Below are positions 25,206 through 33,370 of a stretch of DNA of 64,000 bases, in pieces (within the stretch, counting starts at the first letter, position 1; every line of letters starts with the position of its first letter). The position numbers and the translations under genes are program-made. The stretch comes from Clostridiales bacterium (GTDB lineage: Bacteria; Bacillota; Clostridia; Lachnospirales; Lachnospiraceae). The notes beneath the pieces were generated by a model. The model saw only the letters and a list, made by a program, of their open reading frames with translations, was not told where the DNA came from and searched no databases. Location of the stretch: NCBI GenBank assembly GCA_018372435.1, contig JAHAJA010000006.1, positions 138,345-202,344 of the forward strand, in the 5' to 3' direction.

Positions 25206-26993
25206 CTATTCTTTAAATAAAATGTTCTTTATATCGTCTACTATAATATTTTCCTTTAAGTGATAGCGTTCATATAGTTCATCCATGCTAATACGATCTG
25301 TAAATTCCTTAGTTGCACCAAAGTTTAATACCTTCATATCCGTATCACCATAGAATCTAGTGATTTTCTCACCAAAGCCACCATCAAGGATTCCATCTTC
25401 TAGTGTAATAACTAACCTATGATTATCTAATAAGCTTGTTAACAAACTACTATCAATTCCCGTTATATACCTTGGGTTGATTAAGGTAGCTTGAATTCCT
25501 GTTTGTTCTCTCAACATATCTTGAACTTTTTCTCCAAGTTGATAGAAGGAACCTAAACCGATTATAGCAACCTCACTACCATCAACTGTTTTTTGATATA
25601 CATTAATATTGTCGAAATCACAAATTAACTGTTCTCCAGTGGATATTACATTCATATTAGGTACACGAATGGCAACTGGTTGTTTGGTTTGATTCATACC
25701 CCATTCTGTCATAGCCAATAATTCTTCTTTGGAGGTAGGTGCTAGATATACAATGTTAGGGATATTAGAGATTAGGGGAATATCAAATATTCCAAGATGA
25801 GTTATATCACCTCCGGAAATACCACCCCAGTGCACCATAATTAATGCAGGATTGTTATTGATCGCTAGATCTTGGGATAATTGATCATATGTTCTTTGAA
25901 TAAATGAGCTTAATAAGGATAAAACTGGTTTCCCACCTTGTGATGCAATACCTGACGCTAACGCTACAGCATGTTCTTCTGCTATTCCAACATCTACATA
26001 TTGATCCTTTAGATCAGCTTCCTTTCTAAAGTAGTTAAAACCTACTGGACCTGGTGTAGCTGCAGTAATTACAACAACTTCTTTATCCTCTTTTGCTTTT
26101 TGAACGAAGAATTTGCCTAAGATATCTTCATAGCTTTCAATCATTTCTTCCATAAATGGTTTCTTTGTTTCTAGATCAAATGGCATTGTCCAGTGAAAAG
26201 CTTCTTTTTGTTCTTCCGCGTCTTGATAACCTTTACCTTTAATTGTATGCATATGCACCACTACTGGATGGTCAATATCTTTTACTGTTTGAAATATGTT
26301 TATTAAAGCTTCTACGTTATTCCCTTCCTCAACATAATAATAATCAAATCCTAAGGATTTAAAGAAATTATTCTCTGCTTTTCCATTCGTTTCTCTTAAC
26401 AAATGAAGATTCTTGTATAAACCACCGTGATTTTCGGCAATTGAAATATCATTATCATTGACTATAACAATAAAATTATTGCCTAATTCTACTGCATTGT
26501 TTAAGCCTTCATATGCTTCTCCCCCACTTAAGGAACCATCGCCAATCACTGCGATGATATTCTCTTTAGCTCCTTTTAAGTTTCTAGCTTTTGCCAAACC
26601 GCATGCCAAACTTACAGAAGTTGAAGTGTGTCCTATAGTAAAGAAATCGTGTTCACTTTCTTCAGGAGCTGTAAATCCTGTTACAGAGCCGTATTTATCT
26701 GGATTAGTAAACGCTTCTTTTCTTCCTGTTAGAATCTTATGAACATAGGATTGATGAGATACATCAAACACAATTTTGTCAACAGGTGAATTGAATACAT
26801 AATGTAATGCGATTGTAGCTTCTACCATACCTAAGTTAGGCCCGAAGTGACCGCCAGTAGTACTGATTTTATGAATTAATGCATCTCTTATATCAGTGGA
26901 TAGCGAGGTTAACTCCTCAATTGTTAAATTTTTCAAATCCTTTGGATTGGTTACTTTGTTTAATATTTTCATAATTAAATCCATGCACATCAC
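25206..26993 (-). CDS. dxs: 1-deoxy-D-xylulose-5-phosphate synthase, short form
   Basis: About 588-595 aa. TTGGHFGPNLGMVEATIALH carries the pyruvate-site His, VIGDGSLSGGEAYEGLNNA through VNDND the thiamine-diphosphate motif, and VDVGIAEEHAVALASG the cofactor-activating Glu. It condenses pyruvate and glyceraldehyde 3-phosphate to DXP, feeding isoprenoids, thiamine and pyridoxal. Start is unclear (GTG 26993, ATG 26984 or 26972), with no good ribosome site and a hairpin just upstream. It is shorter than usual Dxs and sits behind a MerR gene, unlike a housekeeping copy, so it may be a second, regulated paralogue. Confidence 0.85.
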   Translation of the reverse strand: MMCMDLIMKILNKVTNPKDLKNLTIEELTSLSTDIRDALIHKISTTGGHFGPNLGMVEATIALHYVFNSPVDKIVFDVSHQSYVHKILTGRKEAFTNPDKYGSVTGFTAPEESEHDFFTIGHTSTSVSLACGLAKARNLKGAKENIIAVIGDGSLSGGEAYEGLNNAVELGNNFIVIVNDNDISIAENHGGLYKNLHLLRETNGKAENNFFKSLGFDYYYVEEGNNVEALINIFQTVKDIDHPVVVHMHTIKGKGYQDAEEQKEAFHWTMPFDLETKKPFMEEMIESYEDILGKFFVQKAKEDKEVVVITAATPGPVGFNYFRKEADLKDQYVDVGIAEEHAVALASGIASQGGKPVLSLLSSFIQRTYDQLSQDLAINNNPALIMVHWGGISGGDITHLGIFDIPLISNIPNIVYLAPTSKEELLAMTEWGMNQTKQPVAIRVPNMNVISTGEQLICDFDNINVYQKTVDGSEVAIIGLGSFYQLGEKVQDMLREQTGIQATLINPRYITGIDSSLLTSLLDNHRLVITLEDGILDGGFGEKITRFYGDTDMKVLNFGATKEFTDRISMDELYERYHLKENIIVDDIKNILFKE

Positions 26994-27021
26994 ATACTAT
27001 ATAGACGAAGTCTATTGTATG
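26993..27021 (-). promoter_or_regulatory. hairpin at the dxs start
   Basis: ATAGAC and GTCTAT with outer CATAC/GTATG pairs form a hairpin around TTC that reaches the first possible start codon of the dxs-like gene. It could limit ribosome access. A short frame with AAAGGAG (27065 region) precedes it but is weak. Confidence 0.3.
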
Positions 27022-27113
27022 ATATTCCTTTTCATGGTTGATAGATGGCGATGCATGGCTCCTTTCATAGATTTTCTAATTCTTTCAACCAATTTCATTC
27101 TTCCACAACAATA

Positions 27114-27518
27114 TTATTTTATTGAGCAAGAATCCGAATAATGAATTGCTTCTGTTCCAGCTTCAATAGCTGTCTCATAATAAGATATCTTATGCTCTAT
27201 TGTATCAAGCAATTGATTTAACTCCTGCATTTGCTTATGAACAGCAGCTTTCCTATCTAAAAATAGCTGTAATCGTTCTTCCAAGGTATTATCACCATCA
27301 GCACATAAATCCATGTACCTTCTGATGTCTTTAATCGATAGCCCTGAGTTTTTAAGACATGTTATAATACCTAATGACTTGAAATCGTCCTCTTTAAAAA
27401 CCCTTGTACCATTTGGTTTCTTATCAATAAAGGGAAGTAGTCCTTCTTTATCATAATAACGAAGTGTGGGGACTGTAACTCCCATTCTTTCTGCAGCTTG
27501 CTTAATTGTATATGTCAT
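27114..27518 (-). CDS. MerR-family regulator
   Basis: 134 aa. Winged helix at residues 2-70: TYTIKQAAERMGVTVPTLRY, then YDKEGLLPF and NGTRVFKEDD, a full MerR signature. A long dimer helix follows (LEERLQLFLDRKAAVHKQMQ) and a short tail with one Cys (SDSCSIK), too little for a metal site. GAAAGGAG precedes the ATG. Its own promoter has the 19-bp spacer and central palindrome typical of MerR control (27564-27594). The dxs-like gene starts 120 bp downstream and may be its target. Confidence 0.9.
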   Translation of the reverse strand: MTYTIKQAAERMGVTVPTLRYYDKEGLLPFIDKKPNGTRVFKEDDFKSLGIITCLKNSGLSIKDIRRYMDLCADGDNTLEERLQLFLDRKAAVHKQMQELNQLLDTIEHKISYYETAIEAGTEAIHYSDSCSIK

Positions 27519-27563
27519 AGAAAACTCCTTTCAAACTAAGTACTTAATTTAACCGGTGTTACT

Positions 27564-27594
27564 ATAATAAAACCTAAAGTTAACTTTAGGTCAA
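27564..27594 (-). promoter_or_regulatory. MerR-type promoter with 19-bp spacer and operator
   Basis: TTGACC (27589-27594) and TATTAT (27564-27569) are 19 bp apart on the minus strand. The spacer holds the perfect palindrome CCTAAAGTTAACTTTAGG (27573-27590). Over-long spacers with a centred palindrome are how MerR proteins activate by DNA twisting, so this is the likely autoregulated promoter. Confidence 0.8.
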
Positions 27595-27626
27595 TACCTT
27601 TTTTAAAAAAAATAATTATTTAATAT

Positions 27627-27670
27627 TTAAAGAGGTTACTGCAAAATTATATTCGCAACAACCTCTTTAA
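27627..27670 (-). terminator. hairpin after the Dabb-domain relic
   Basis: TTAAAGAGGTT and AACCTCTTTAA pair perfectly (11 bp). A T-rich stretch follows on minus after some 15 nt. It would have ended the degraded gene at 27688. Confidence 0.5.
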
Positions 27671-27687
27671 TAATTGATCGTATTATA

Positions 27688-27815
27688 TTAATATGCTTTA
27701 TATAATTCTATATCATTTGCAGCTCTATCCACTCGAATGCTCTTACATAATTCAGATATCTTTACATGTCTTGGATCAAAATAATAGAATTATTTTAATA
27801 GTTTAATGTATTCAT
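27688..27815 (-). pseudogene. relic of a Dabb (stress-responsive A/B barrel) protein
   Basis: An ATG after GGAGGAGAG is followed by a few codons and a stop, then FDPRHVKISELCKSIRVDRA and ANDIEL, nearly identical to the end of the intact Dabb gene at 31974 (NPRHVKISELCKSIRIDRAA). The first two thirds are deleted. It is a decayed duplicate. The rest of 27816-27943 shows nothing. Confidence 0.75.
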
Positions 27816-27943
27816 AAAATCTCTCCTCCTGTTTTTTATAAGAATATCAATCTCTATCACATAATACTAGGATTAGAATGACTTTATCTATTATCGTAAT
27901 GTTCTTAAACCATAATTAGGAGTATTTTAATATAATACGAGGA

Positions 27944-27970
27944 TCGCACATATCTAAAAATATTGTGCGA
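27944..27970 (-). terminator. hairpin after the minus-strand collagen-like gene
   Basis: TCGCACA (27944-27950) pairs with TGTGCGA (27964-27970) plus inner TAT/ATA, 24 bp after the stop codon. Confidence 0.55.
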
Positions 27971-27993
27971 CCCCTGTTTATTGGTATTCAAAA

Positions 27994-28836
27994 TTAATCC
28001 ACCAATGTTAACGAACAATGCGCATCGTGAACAATTACTTGCTTTGGAGTGTGTAATTCAAATGTCAAATATATTGGTTCATCACAATGTTCTGTTGAGA
28101 AGAATATATCATTACCAATTATAAATAATGGTACTTGTGAATTATTTATACAGTACTTTGAAAAACAAAAGATGTTCTTACTTCCATTGTTAGAATCTAT
28201 ATTAACTTTTATCTGTAGGCTGTTATCTCTAGATTTATATAGTTCAATTAAGCATAACGAAAAAGAAATTTTGTATATACCATTTCTAGTTAATACTATT
28301 TTCCCAGTATCATTGAGTGATGCAATTTCATTCCCACATGCAAAGCGAGTATTCCAGCACAACGGAGAATTATTATACCATTTGAAATTAGTGCATACTT
28401 CTGTGAGATATACAAAAGAACTTTTACATGTTCCATCATGTCCTGGTGGTCCAATAGGACCTTGTTCACCAGTTTCTCCTTTCGGACCAGTTGCTCCTCT
28501 TTTTCCACAAGCTCCTCTTGGACCAGTAGGCCCCGTTGGTCCTATGCCAAGATCTATTGTTTCTAATACCCTTTGCATTTTGCCCTTTAATACAAGCTGT
28601 GTTTCCGTAATTTTTTGTAGTAAAGATTCCACGCTTGCATTTACAGCCAGCAACTCATCATTGGAAGGATCGCATTCTTCATCTAATTTTTTTATTATAT
28701 ATTGAATCTTTTCCCCTTCAGCATTGATAATATGACTCAATGCAAGCTCCTCCATTGCTATGGAAGCTAATATCATATCAAGGGCTTTTTCTCTTGTTAA
28801 GTCTACACTTATCGGAGGAAAATCTGGCATTGACAT
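27994..28836 (-). CDS. collagen-like spore-surface protein, Cys-rich type
   Basis: 280 aa. The N-terminus (FPPISVDLTREKALDMILAS, then SIAMEELALSHIINAEGEK) is shared with the two collagen-like genes at 30081 and 30957 and probably targets the spore surface. Residues about 97-137 are Gly-x-y triplets with charged residues (GPKGETGEQGPIGPPGHDG). The C-terminal beta domain carries about eight cysteines, unlike the other two copies. BclA-type proteins form trimers as filaments of the exosporium nap. ATG 28834-28836 follows TTGAGGTC. It diverges from the glycosyltransferase gene. Confidence 0.82.
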   Translation of the reverse strand: MSMPDFPPISVDLTREKALDMILASIAMEELALSHIINAEGEKIQYIIKKLDEECDPSNDELLAVNASVESLLQKITETQLVLKGKMQRVLETIDLGIGPTGPTGPRGACGKRGATGPKGETGEQGPIGPPGHDGTCKSSFVYLTEVCTNFKWYNNSPLCWNTRFACGNEIASLNDTGKIVLTRNGIYKISFSLCLIELYKSRDNSLQIKVNIDSNNGSKNIFCFSKYCINNSQVPLFIIGNDIFFSTEHCDEPIYLTFELHTPKQVIVHDAHCSLTLVD

Positions 28837-28968
28837 AGTTTGACCTCAATTTTTTTGATTACTTTATCATATTCATATAAAGTTGTCCCTGTCGCAATAG
28901 AATTCTGTTGAAATAAGATTCATAATTTTTGATTATAAGAATATGAATGTAAAAAAACAGATGGTGCT

Positions 28969-30051
28969 ATGAATAAAATTAGTTTATGTATGATTGTACG
29001 AAATGAAGCCAGAAATATTATTCAATGTTTAGAGCATGCTTTACCTTTCGTGGATGAAGTCGTCATAGTTGATACTGGTTCAACCGATGCAACAATAGAA
29101 ATCTGTGAGAAGAAAAAAATTAAAGTTTACTCATTTCCTTGGGAAAATGACTTCTCAAAAGCGCGAAACTATAGCATTGAAATTGCAAAATACGATTGGA
29201 TATTGTGCCTAGATGCGGATGAGGAGGTTATTATTGAAGATCCTATAGCTTTTAAAGAATCATTAACAAATAATCAAGATTTATTTTATGTACAAATGCA
29301 GCATTATGAAACCCACAATCTTGACAACTTAAATAATTCGCATGTTTCGTATCATTTTCGACTATTTAATAAAAGTTCATCACTTACCTATGAAGGGAAA
29401 ATCCATGAAAGACTTCAGATAAGCAATAAAATGCGGTATACTTTGAATAAATTCATAAAAATTAACCATTTTGGGTATGGTCAAAATAATAAGAATGAAA
29501 AATGCATACGAAATTTAACTATGTTGTTAGAGGATTGGAATAAGACACCCGATAATATGTGGTTGAATTATCATATCGCTTCCGAATTTTTTAAACAAAA
29601 CGAAATTAGTACTGCTTACAAAATGGTAAATCGAGCACTTCAATTAAGTATTGATAATAATTGTAAACCGCCTGCTATATACTATAAATTAAAATACGAA
29701 ATTTTGCTTTATGCACGAACGACTGTAAATGTTTTAGAAAGTTTAGAGAAGGCAATTTTATTATATCCAGATTATATTGATTTGTATTTCTATAAAGGAA
29801 TTGTATTGGAACGTACCGCTGAATATAAAGAAGCAATTAAGACATTTCAACTTTGTTTGATACCGAGTGAAGTTAACTGCGGATATCTTTATTTAGTCGG
29901 AGTTAATTCTTTTCTATCTTCTTATCATATATATCTATGTTATTCATATCTTCACCTAGAAAAAGAAGCAGAGAGAGAGTTGGAACAAATCAACATGAAA
30001 TATCCATTATTATGTAACTTTTTGTCATCTTATGAGAACTTATACATATAA
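28969..30051 (+). CDS. family 2 glycosyltransferase with TPR-like C-terminus
   Basis: 360 aa. Residues 1-200 are a GT2 (GT-A) domain: ISLCMIVRNEARNIIQCLEH, VDEVVIVDTGSTDATIEIC and ILCLDADEEV with the metal-binding DxD. Residues about 200-350 are helical repeats (ISTAYKMVNRALQL, VLESLEKAILLYPDYIDLYF, YKEAIKTFQLCL) as in TPR glycosyltransferases. It is 29 bp upstream of two collagen-like genes on the same strand and opposite a third, so it likely glycosylates their Thr-rich triplets. The sugar is unknown. Confidence 0.88.
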   Translation: MNKISLCMIVRNEARNIIQCLEHALPFVDEVVIVDTGSTDATIEICEKKKIKVYSFPWENDFSKARNYSIEIAKYDWILCLDADEEVIIEDPIAFKESLTNNQDLFYVQMQHYETHNLDNLNNSHVSYHFRLFNKSSSLTYEGKIHERLQISNKMRYTLNKFIKINHFGYGQNNKNEKCIRNLTMLLEDWNKTPDNMWLNYHIASEFFKQNEISTAYKMVNRALQLSIDNNCKPPAIYYKLKYEILLYARTTVNVLESLEKAILLYPDYIDLYFYKGIVLERTAEYKEAIKTFQLCLIPSEVNCGYLYLVGVNSFLSSYHIYLCYSYLHLEKEAERELEQINMKYPLLCNFLSSYENLYI

Positions 30052-30080
30052 TGAATTAAATACAAAATTGGAGTGTTTCT

Positions 30081-30941
30081 ATGTCACAACCTACTTTTCC
30101 TTCCTTAAGTCCTAGTATAACTAGAGAAGATGCCGTTAATCAAATTATATCTTCTATTGCTTATGAAGAACTGGGCTTAAGTCATATTATTAATACCGAG
30201 GGCGAAAAGCTTCAGTATATTATAGGTACTATTCCTGGAGCAACTGGCCCTGCTGCAACCGTTGAGGATGTTCTTGCCGCTAATGATAGTGTAAAGTCTA
30301 CTTTAGACGCTATTTCTCAGAATCAATTATTATATAAGAGTAAACTTCAAACAGTATTGGCAGCTTCACCTTTAACTGGACCAACTGGCCCAACAGGTGC
30401 TGCTGGAGCAACAGGCCCTGCTGGTGGTCCTACCGGTCCTACTGGTGCTACCGGTCCTACTGGTCCTACTGGAACAGCTGGAACCAATGGTCTTGCTGGT
30501 CCTACCGGTCCTACTGGTGCTAATTTCACAACTACAACTTCTTTTGCAGCTAATACTACTACAGGAACACCACTTGCAGTTGTTACAACCGGAACAACAA
30601 TACCTCTCCCAGACAATCAAGTATTACCAACTGGTATAACTGTTAATGGTGCTAATACCGTATTCACTGTAGCTACGGCTGGTAGATACCGTATCTCCTA
30701 TAGTGTTAACCTCACAGCTGGTGTTCTTCTTGGAACACGAGTTTTAGTTAATTCAAATCCTGTAGCAGCTTCTTCGATTAATGCTGTATTATCGTTATCT
30801 AGCTATAAAGCTGAATTTATTACCGATTTAACCGCAGGGTCAACTGTGGAACTACAATTGTTTGGCGTTACTGTAAGTGCAACATTATTAACTGGTTCGG
30901 GTTCTCAGGGCGCAGCTCTTATGATAATGCGTCTAAGCTAA
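30081..30941 (+). CDS. BclA-like collagen-repeat exosporium protein
   Basis: 286 aa. N-terminal targeting part (SITREDAVNQIISSIAYEEL), a linker, then about 17 Gly-x-y triplets at residues 97-147, mostly GPT, GAT and GPA, whose Thr are likely sugar sites. The C-terminal 130 residues (ITVNGANTVFTVATAGRYRI and VELQLFGVTVSATLL) form the trimeric TNF-like head of BclA proteins. TGGAGTG precedes the ATG. It forms an operon with the glycosyltransferase and the next collagen gene 15 bp downstream. Confidence 0.9.
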   Translation: MSQPTFPSLSPSITREDAVNQIISSIAYEELGLSHIINTEGEKLQYIIGTIPGATGPAATVEDVLAANDSVKSTLDAISQNQLLYKSKLQTVLAASPLTGPTGPTGAAGATGPAGGPTGPTGATGPTGPTGTAGTNGLAGPTGPTGANFTTTTSFAANTTTGTPLAVVTTGTTIPLPDNQVLPTGITVNGANTVFTVATAGRYRISYSVNLTAGVLLGTRVLVNSNPVAASSINAVLSLSSYKAEFITDLTAGSTVELQLFGVTVSATLLTGSGSQGAALMIMRLS

Positions 30942-30956
30942 TAAGGGGGGATAAAT

Positions 30957-31826
30957 ATGTCATTACCAAGTTTTCCAAGTATTACCCCTCCTATTACACG
31001 AGAGGATGCTTTAAATCAGTTAATATCTTCAATCGCTTCCGAAGAATTAGGTATGAGTCACATACTCAATGCTGAAGGTGAAAAGCTACAATATATATTA
31101 GGAACACTTCCAGGACTATCAGGCGGACCTGCAACGTATCAAGAAGTATTAGATGCGAATGATAGCGTATCTGATTTATTAAATAGTTCGATGGAGTTAA
31201 CGTTTCTATTAAAGAACAAATTGGATTTGGCAATGAATGCTCCATCAATTCTAGGTCCTACTGGTCCAGCTGGATCAACTGGTGCGGATGGTACCTTTGA
31301 AGGTGCTACTGGCCCAACTGGTCCAGCTGGTCCTAACGGTGCTAATGGTACTATTGGAACCAATGGTGCTACTGGACCTACAGGAGCATTTGCCCCAACT
31401 ACCACTACCACAACAGCTGGTTCTGCAGCTAACATTAATACTCTAGGAACTATTTTAACCGTCCCTTTAAGTGGTACACTTACTCTTTCTTTACCAAATG
31501 CTCAAGTTTTTTCACCCGATATTACAGTAAGTGGCGCTAATTCTGTTTTTACTGTTGCTAATGCAGGCACTTACAGATTATCATATAGTGTCAATACTAC
31601 CCTTGCTTTATTACTAGGCACTAGATTATTAGTAAACGGATCACCATTAGCAGGATCTATTATCTCTCCATTAGTTAGCGTATCTAATTATAACAATGAA
31701 GTCGAAGTTAATTTAACTGCTGGAAGTACTATATCACTACAATTTGTAAATACGACAATACTACCTGTACTTGTTACGTTAATCTCAGGTGTAGGAGCTT
31801 CTTTAATGATTATAAGGCTGAATTAA
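30957..31826 (+). CDS. BclA-like collagen-repeat exosporium protein
   Basis: 289 aa, a clear paralogue of the gene before it: same N-terminus (PPITREDALNQLISSIASEE), a Gly-x-y stretch at about residues 98-145 (GPTGPAGSTGADGTF, then GATGPTGPAGPNGANG) containing one non-triplet break at GTFEGAT, and a TNF-like head (GANSVFTVANAGTYRLSYSV). AAGGGGGG precedes the ATG. Its triplets carry more Asn and fewer Thr than in the neighbour, so its sugar density may differ. Likely another filament subunit of the spore coat. Confidence 0.9.
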   Translation: MSLPSFPSITPPITREDALNQLISSIASEELGMSHILNAEGEKLQYILGTLPGLSGGPATYQEVLDANDSVSDLLNSSMELTFLLKNKLDLAMNAPSILGPTGPAGSTGADGTFEGATGPTGPAGPNGANGTIGTNGATGPTGAFAPTTTTTTAGSAANINTLGTILTVPLSGTLTLSLPNAQVFSPDITVSGANSVFTVANAGTYRLSYSVNTTLALLLGTRLLVNGSPLAGSIISPLVSVSNYNNEVEVNLTAGSTISLQFVNTTILPVLVTLISGVGASLMIIRLN

Positions 31827-31879
31827 AATAGCTATATAACAAAATAAGTTAATAAGACATAAAAATTCCAACTTTAAAA

Positions 31880-31916
31880 AACAGGAGATACTTTCTTTTA
31901 AGAAGTACCTCCTGTT
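31880..31916. terminator. hairpin between the collagen operon and the Dabb gene
   Basis: AACAGGAG / CTCCTGTT (31880-31887 with 31909-31916) plus inner TACTT/AAGTA. T-run is on the minus strand (TTTTTTAAAG), so it mainly ends the leftward Dabb transcript. Confidence 0.7.
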
Positions 31917-31973
31917 ATAAAGGGAGCCGATCATATTTTATTGGTTTATAATGCTTTATTTCTCATCCGTTCA

Positions 31974-32258
31974 TTATATTTCAATATCAATTGCTGCTCT
32001 ATCAATTCGAATACTCTTGCATAATTCAGATATTTTAACGTGGCGTGGATTGACTTTATATGCATTTAAGTCCTCAAGTGAATCAAATTCAGATATTAGG
32101 CAAGCATCGAACTTATTATTATCATTAATACTCTCTTTTACTTCCATATACTTAATCTCTGGAATTACTCCGTATAACGATCTTAAACCGTCTAAAAACT
32201 TTTTCTTATTTTCCGCTTCATTTTCTTTAAATTTCCACATAACAATATGTCTAATCAT
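31974..32258 (-). CDS. Dabb-family (stress-responsive A/B barrel) protein
   Basis: 94 aa, the standard single Dabb unit: MIRHIVMWKFKENEAENKKK (the hHhhxWkfK start), FDACLISEFDSLEDLNAYKV and the closing NPRHVKISELCKSIRIDRAA. Dabb proteins form dimeric ferredoxin-like barrels; some are enzymes for polyketide cyclisation, most have no known role. AGGAGG precedes the ATG. A degraded copy lies at 27688, on the other side of the spore-surface genes. Confidence 0.9.
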   Translation of the reverse strand: MIRHIVMWKFKENEAENKKKFLDGLRSLYGVIPEIKYMEVKESINDNNKFDACLISEFDSLEDLNAYKVNPRHVKISELCKSIRIDRAAIDIEI

Positions 32259-32278
32259 AGATTTCCTCCTAAATGTGT

Positions 32279-33141
32279 CTAGTAGTTTAAAATTGTTTCA
32301 TCTATTGAGTATTGAATCTCAATGTTATCACTCTCAAAATAAGTGTCGACACCACCCGGGAGTACCCAATTTACACTAACGCTTCCCGGTTGAAAGTAAC
32401 CATTCTGCTCTTTGTAATCAGAATAGGTTACATACCACGGTACCAGCGAGCTGCCTTTCCCGTTTTCGTCCATATATCGGTCATTCGTATCAAAACGTAT
32501 TATGTAGCCATTATTGTCAAAAGTAAATCTTCCCTTAGCAGAAACGCCCTTCCATGTAAGCTCACCTTCAACGGTGTGGTCGTCAATAACTGTCCATGAC
32601 ACATACTCCTGTAAAAACAAGGACGGCATATATACTGCGTCGGCAAGCGTCGTTATCAACTGACCCTGATCCATCTCTGCCCCGGTAGAACGAAAAAGCT
32701 GAAACTGCTTGGCAAGAACACCTGTCATAGAGCCGAATCCGTCCAACAAACTGTCTTTAGCTTGCAATGGAATTCCCGCAATTTTTCCTCTCAAAAAAGC
32801 GTGTCGGTCAGGTCTGTATACAAAATTAACTTGCATAAATTTAATCTTATTGGCTCTTTTCCCGCCGACATGCGAAACTTTGTGTTGTGAAAATATATTA
32901 ACATGTTATCCATATATAGCTTTCCCATATAGCCCCCATTGATTATATGCTGACGGAGTAGAGCAGGTAGTTCTGTAACACAATCTTCTGTTAATATACT
33001 TTGTGTGCTTCTATTTCTATTTGTTTCAACCAAAGAGCTTTTTACATCTATCAGATATTGCTTCCATAGTCCGCTGCCGGGCATTGCCAAGTACATCACT
33101 AAGATTGCTAATGCAATCAAAACTATTACTAACCAAATCAT
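32279..33141 (-). pseudogene. DUF6544-like protein, frameshifted
   Basis: The N-terminal part starts at ATG 33139-33141 (after GAGGTGG) with a membrane segment (WLVIVLIALAILVMYLAMPG), reads LPALLRQHIINGGYMGK and FRMSAGKEPIRL, and then leaves frame near 32836. The rest continues in another frame: VNFVYRPDRHAFLRGKIAG, DQGQLITTLADAVYMPSLFL and the end VDTYFESDNIEIQYSIDE. Joined, they give a normal-size DUF6544 protein. A 1- or 2-base change would restore it. Programmed frameshifting is less likely, as no slippery site is seen. Confidence 0.75.
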
Positions 33142-33228
33142 ATATTCCACCTCATGTTTCAAATATAGATAATATTTGTAATCATACCCCAGTAATTTTA
33201 TTGTGTCAACGTAATTCTAGATACAGAA

Positions 33229-33258
33229 ATACCGCCCTGTTTATCCAATGGGCGGTAT
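33229..33258 (-). terminator. terminator of the B12 operon
   Basis: ATACCGCCC and GGGCGGTAT pair perfectly (9 bp); the minus strand continues TTTCTG. It ends the ECF S-component transcript. Confidence 0.7.
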
Positions 33259-33370
33259 ACTGTGTAATGTGATAACATATATTTTATAGGGTTGCCCTAT
33301 TATCGGTCTATTGCAGTTTCATACTACGGCTCCTTGGACCAACCGCTATTGTTTTATATCCTAACAAACT

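Noticed and set aside
28837..28968. Sigma-K promoters for the divergent spore-surface genes
   Set aside because: CATA-rich motifs are present on both strands but none fits the -10/-35 consensus and spacing; left unannotated.
30347..30639. Frames on both strands inside the collagen repeats (Gly/Pro/Val-rich or Cys/Ser-rich)
   Set aside because: Shadows of the GGT/CCT-rich triplet DNA, no start signals.
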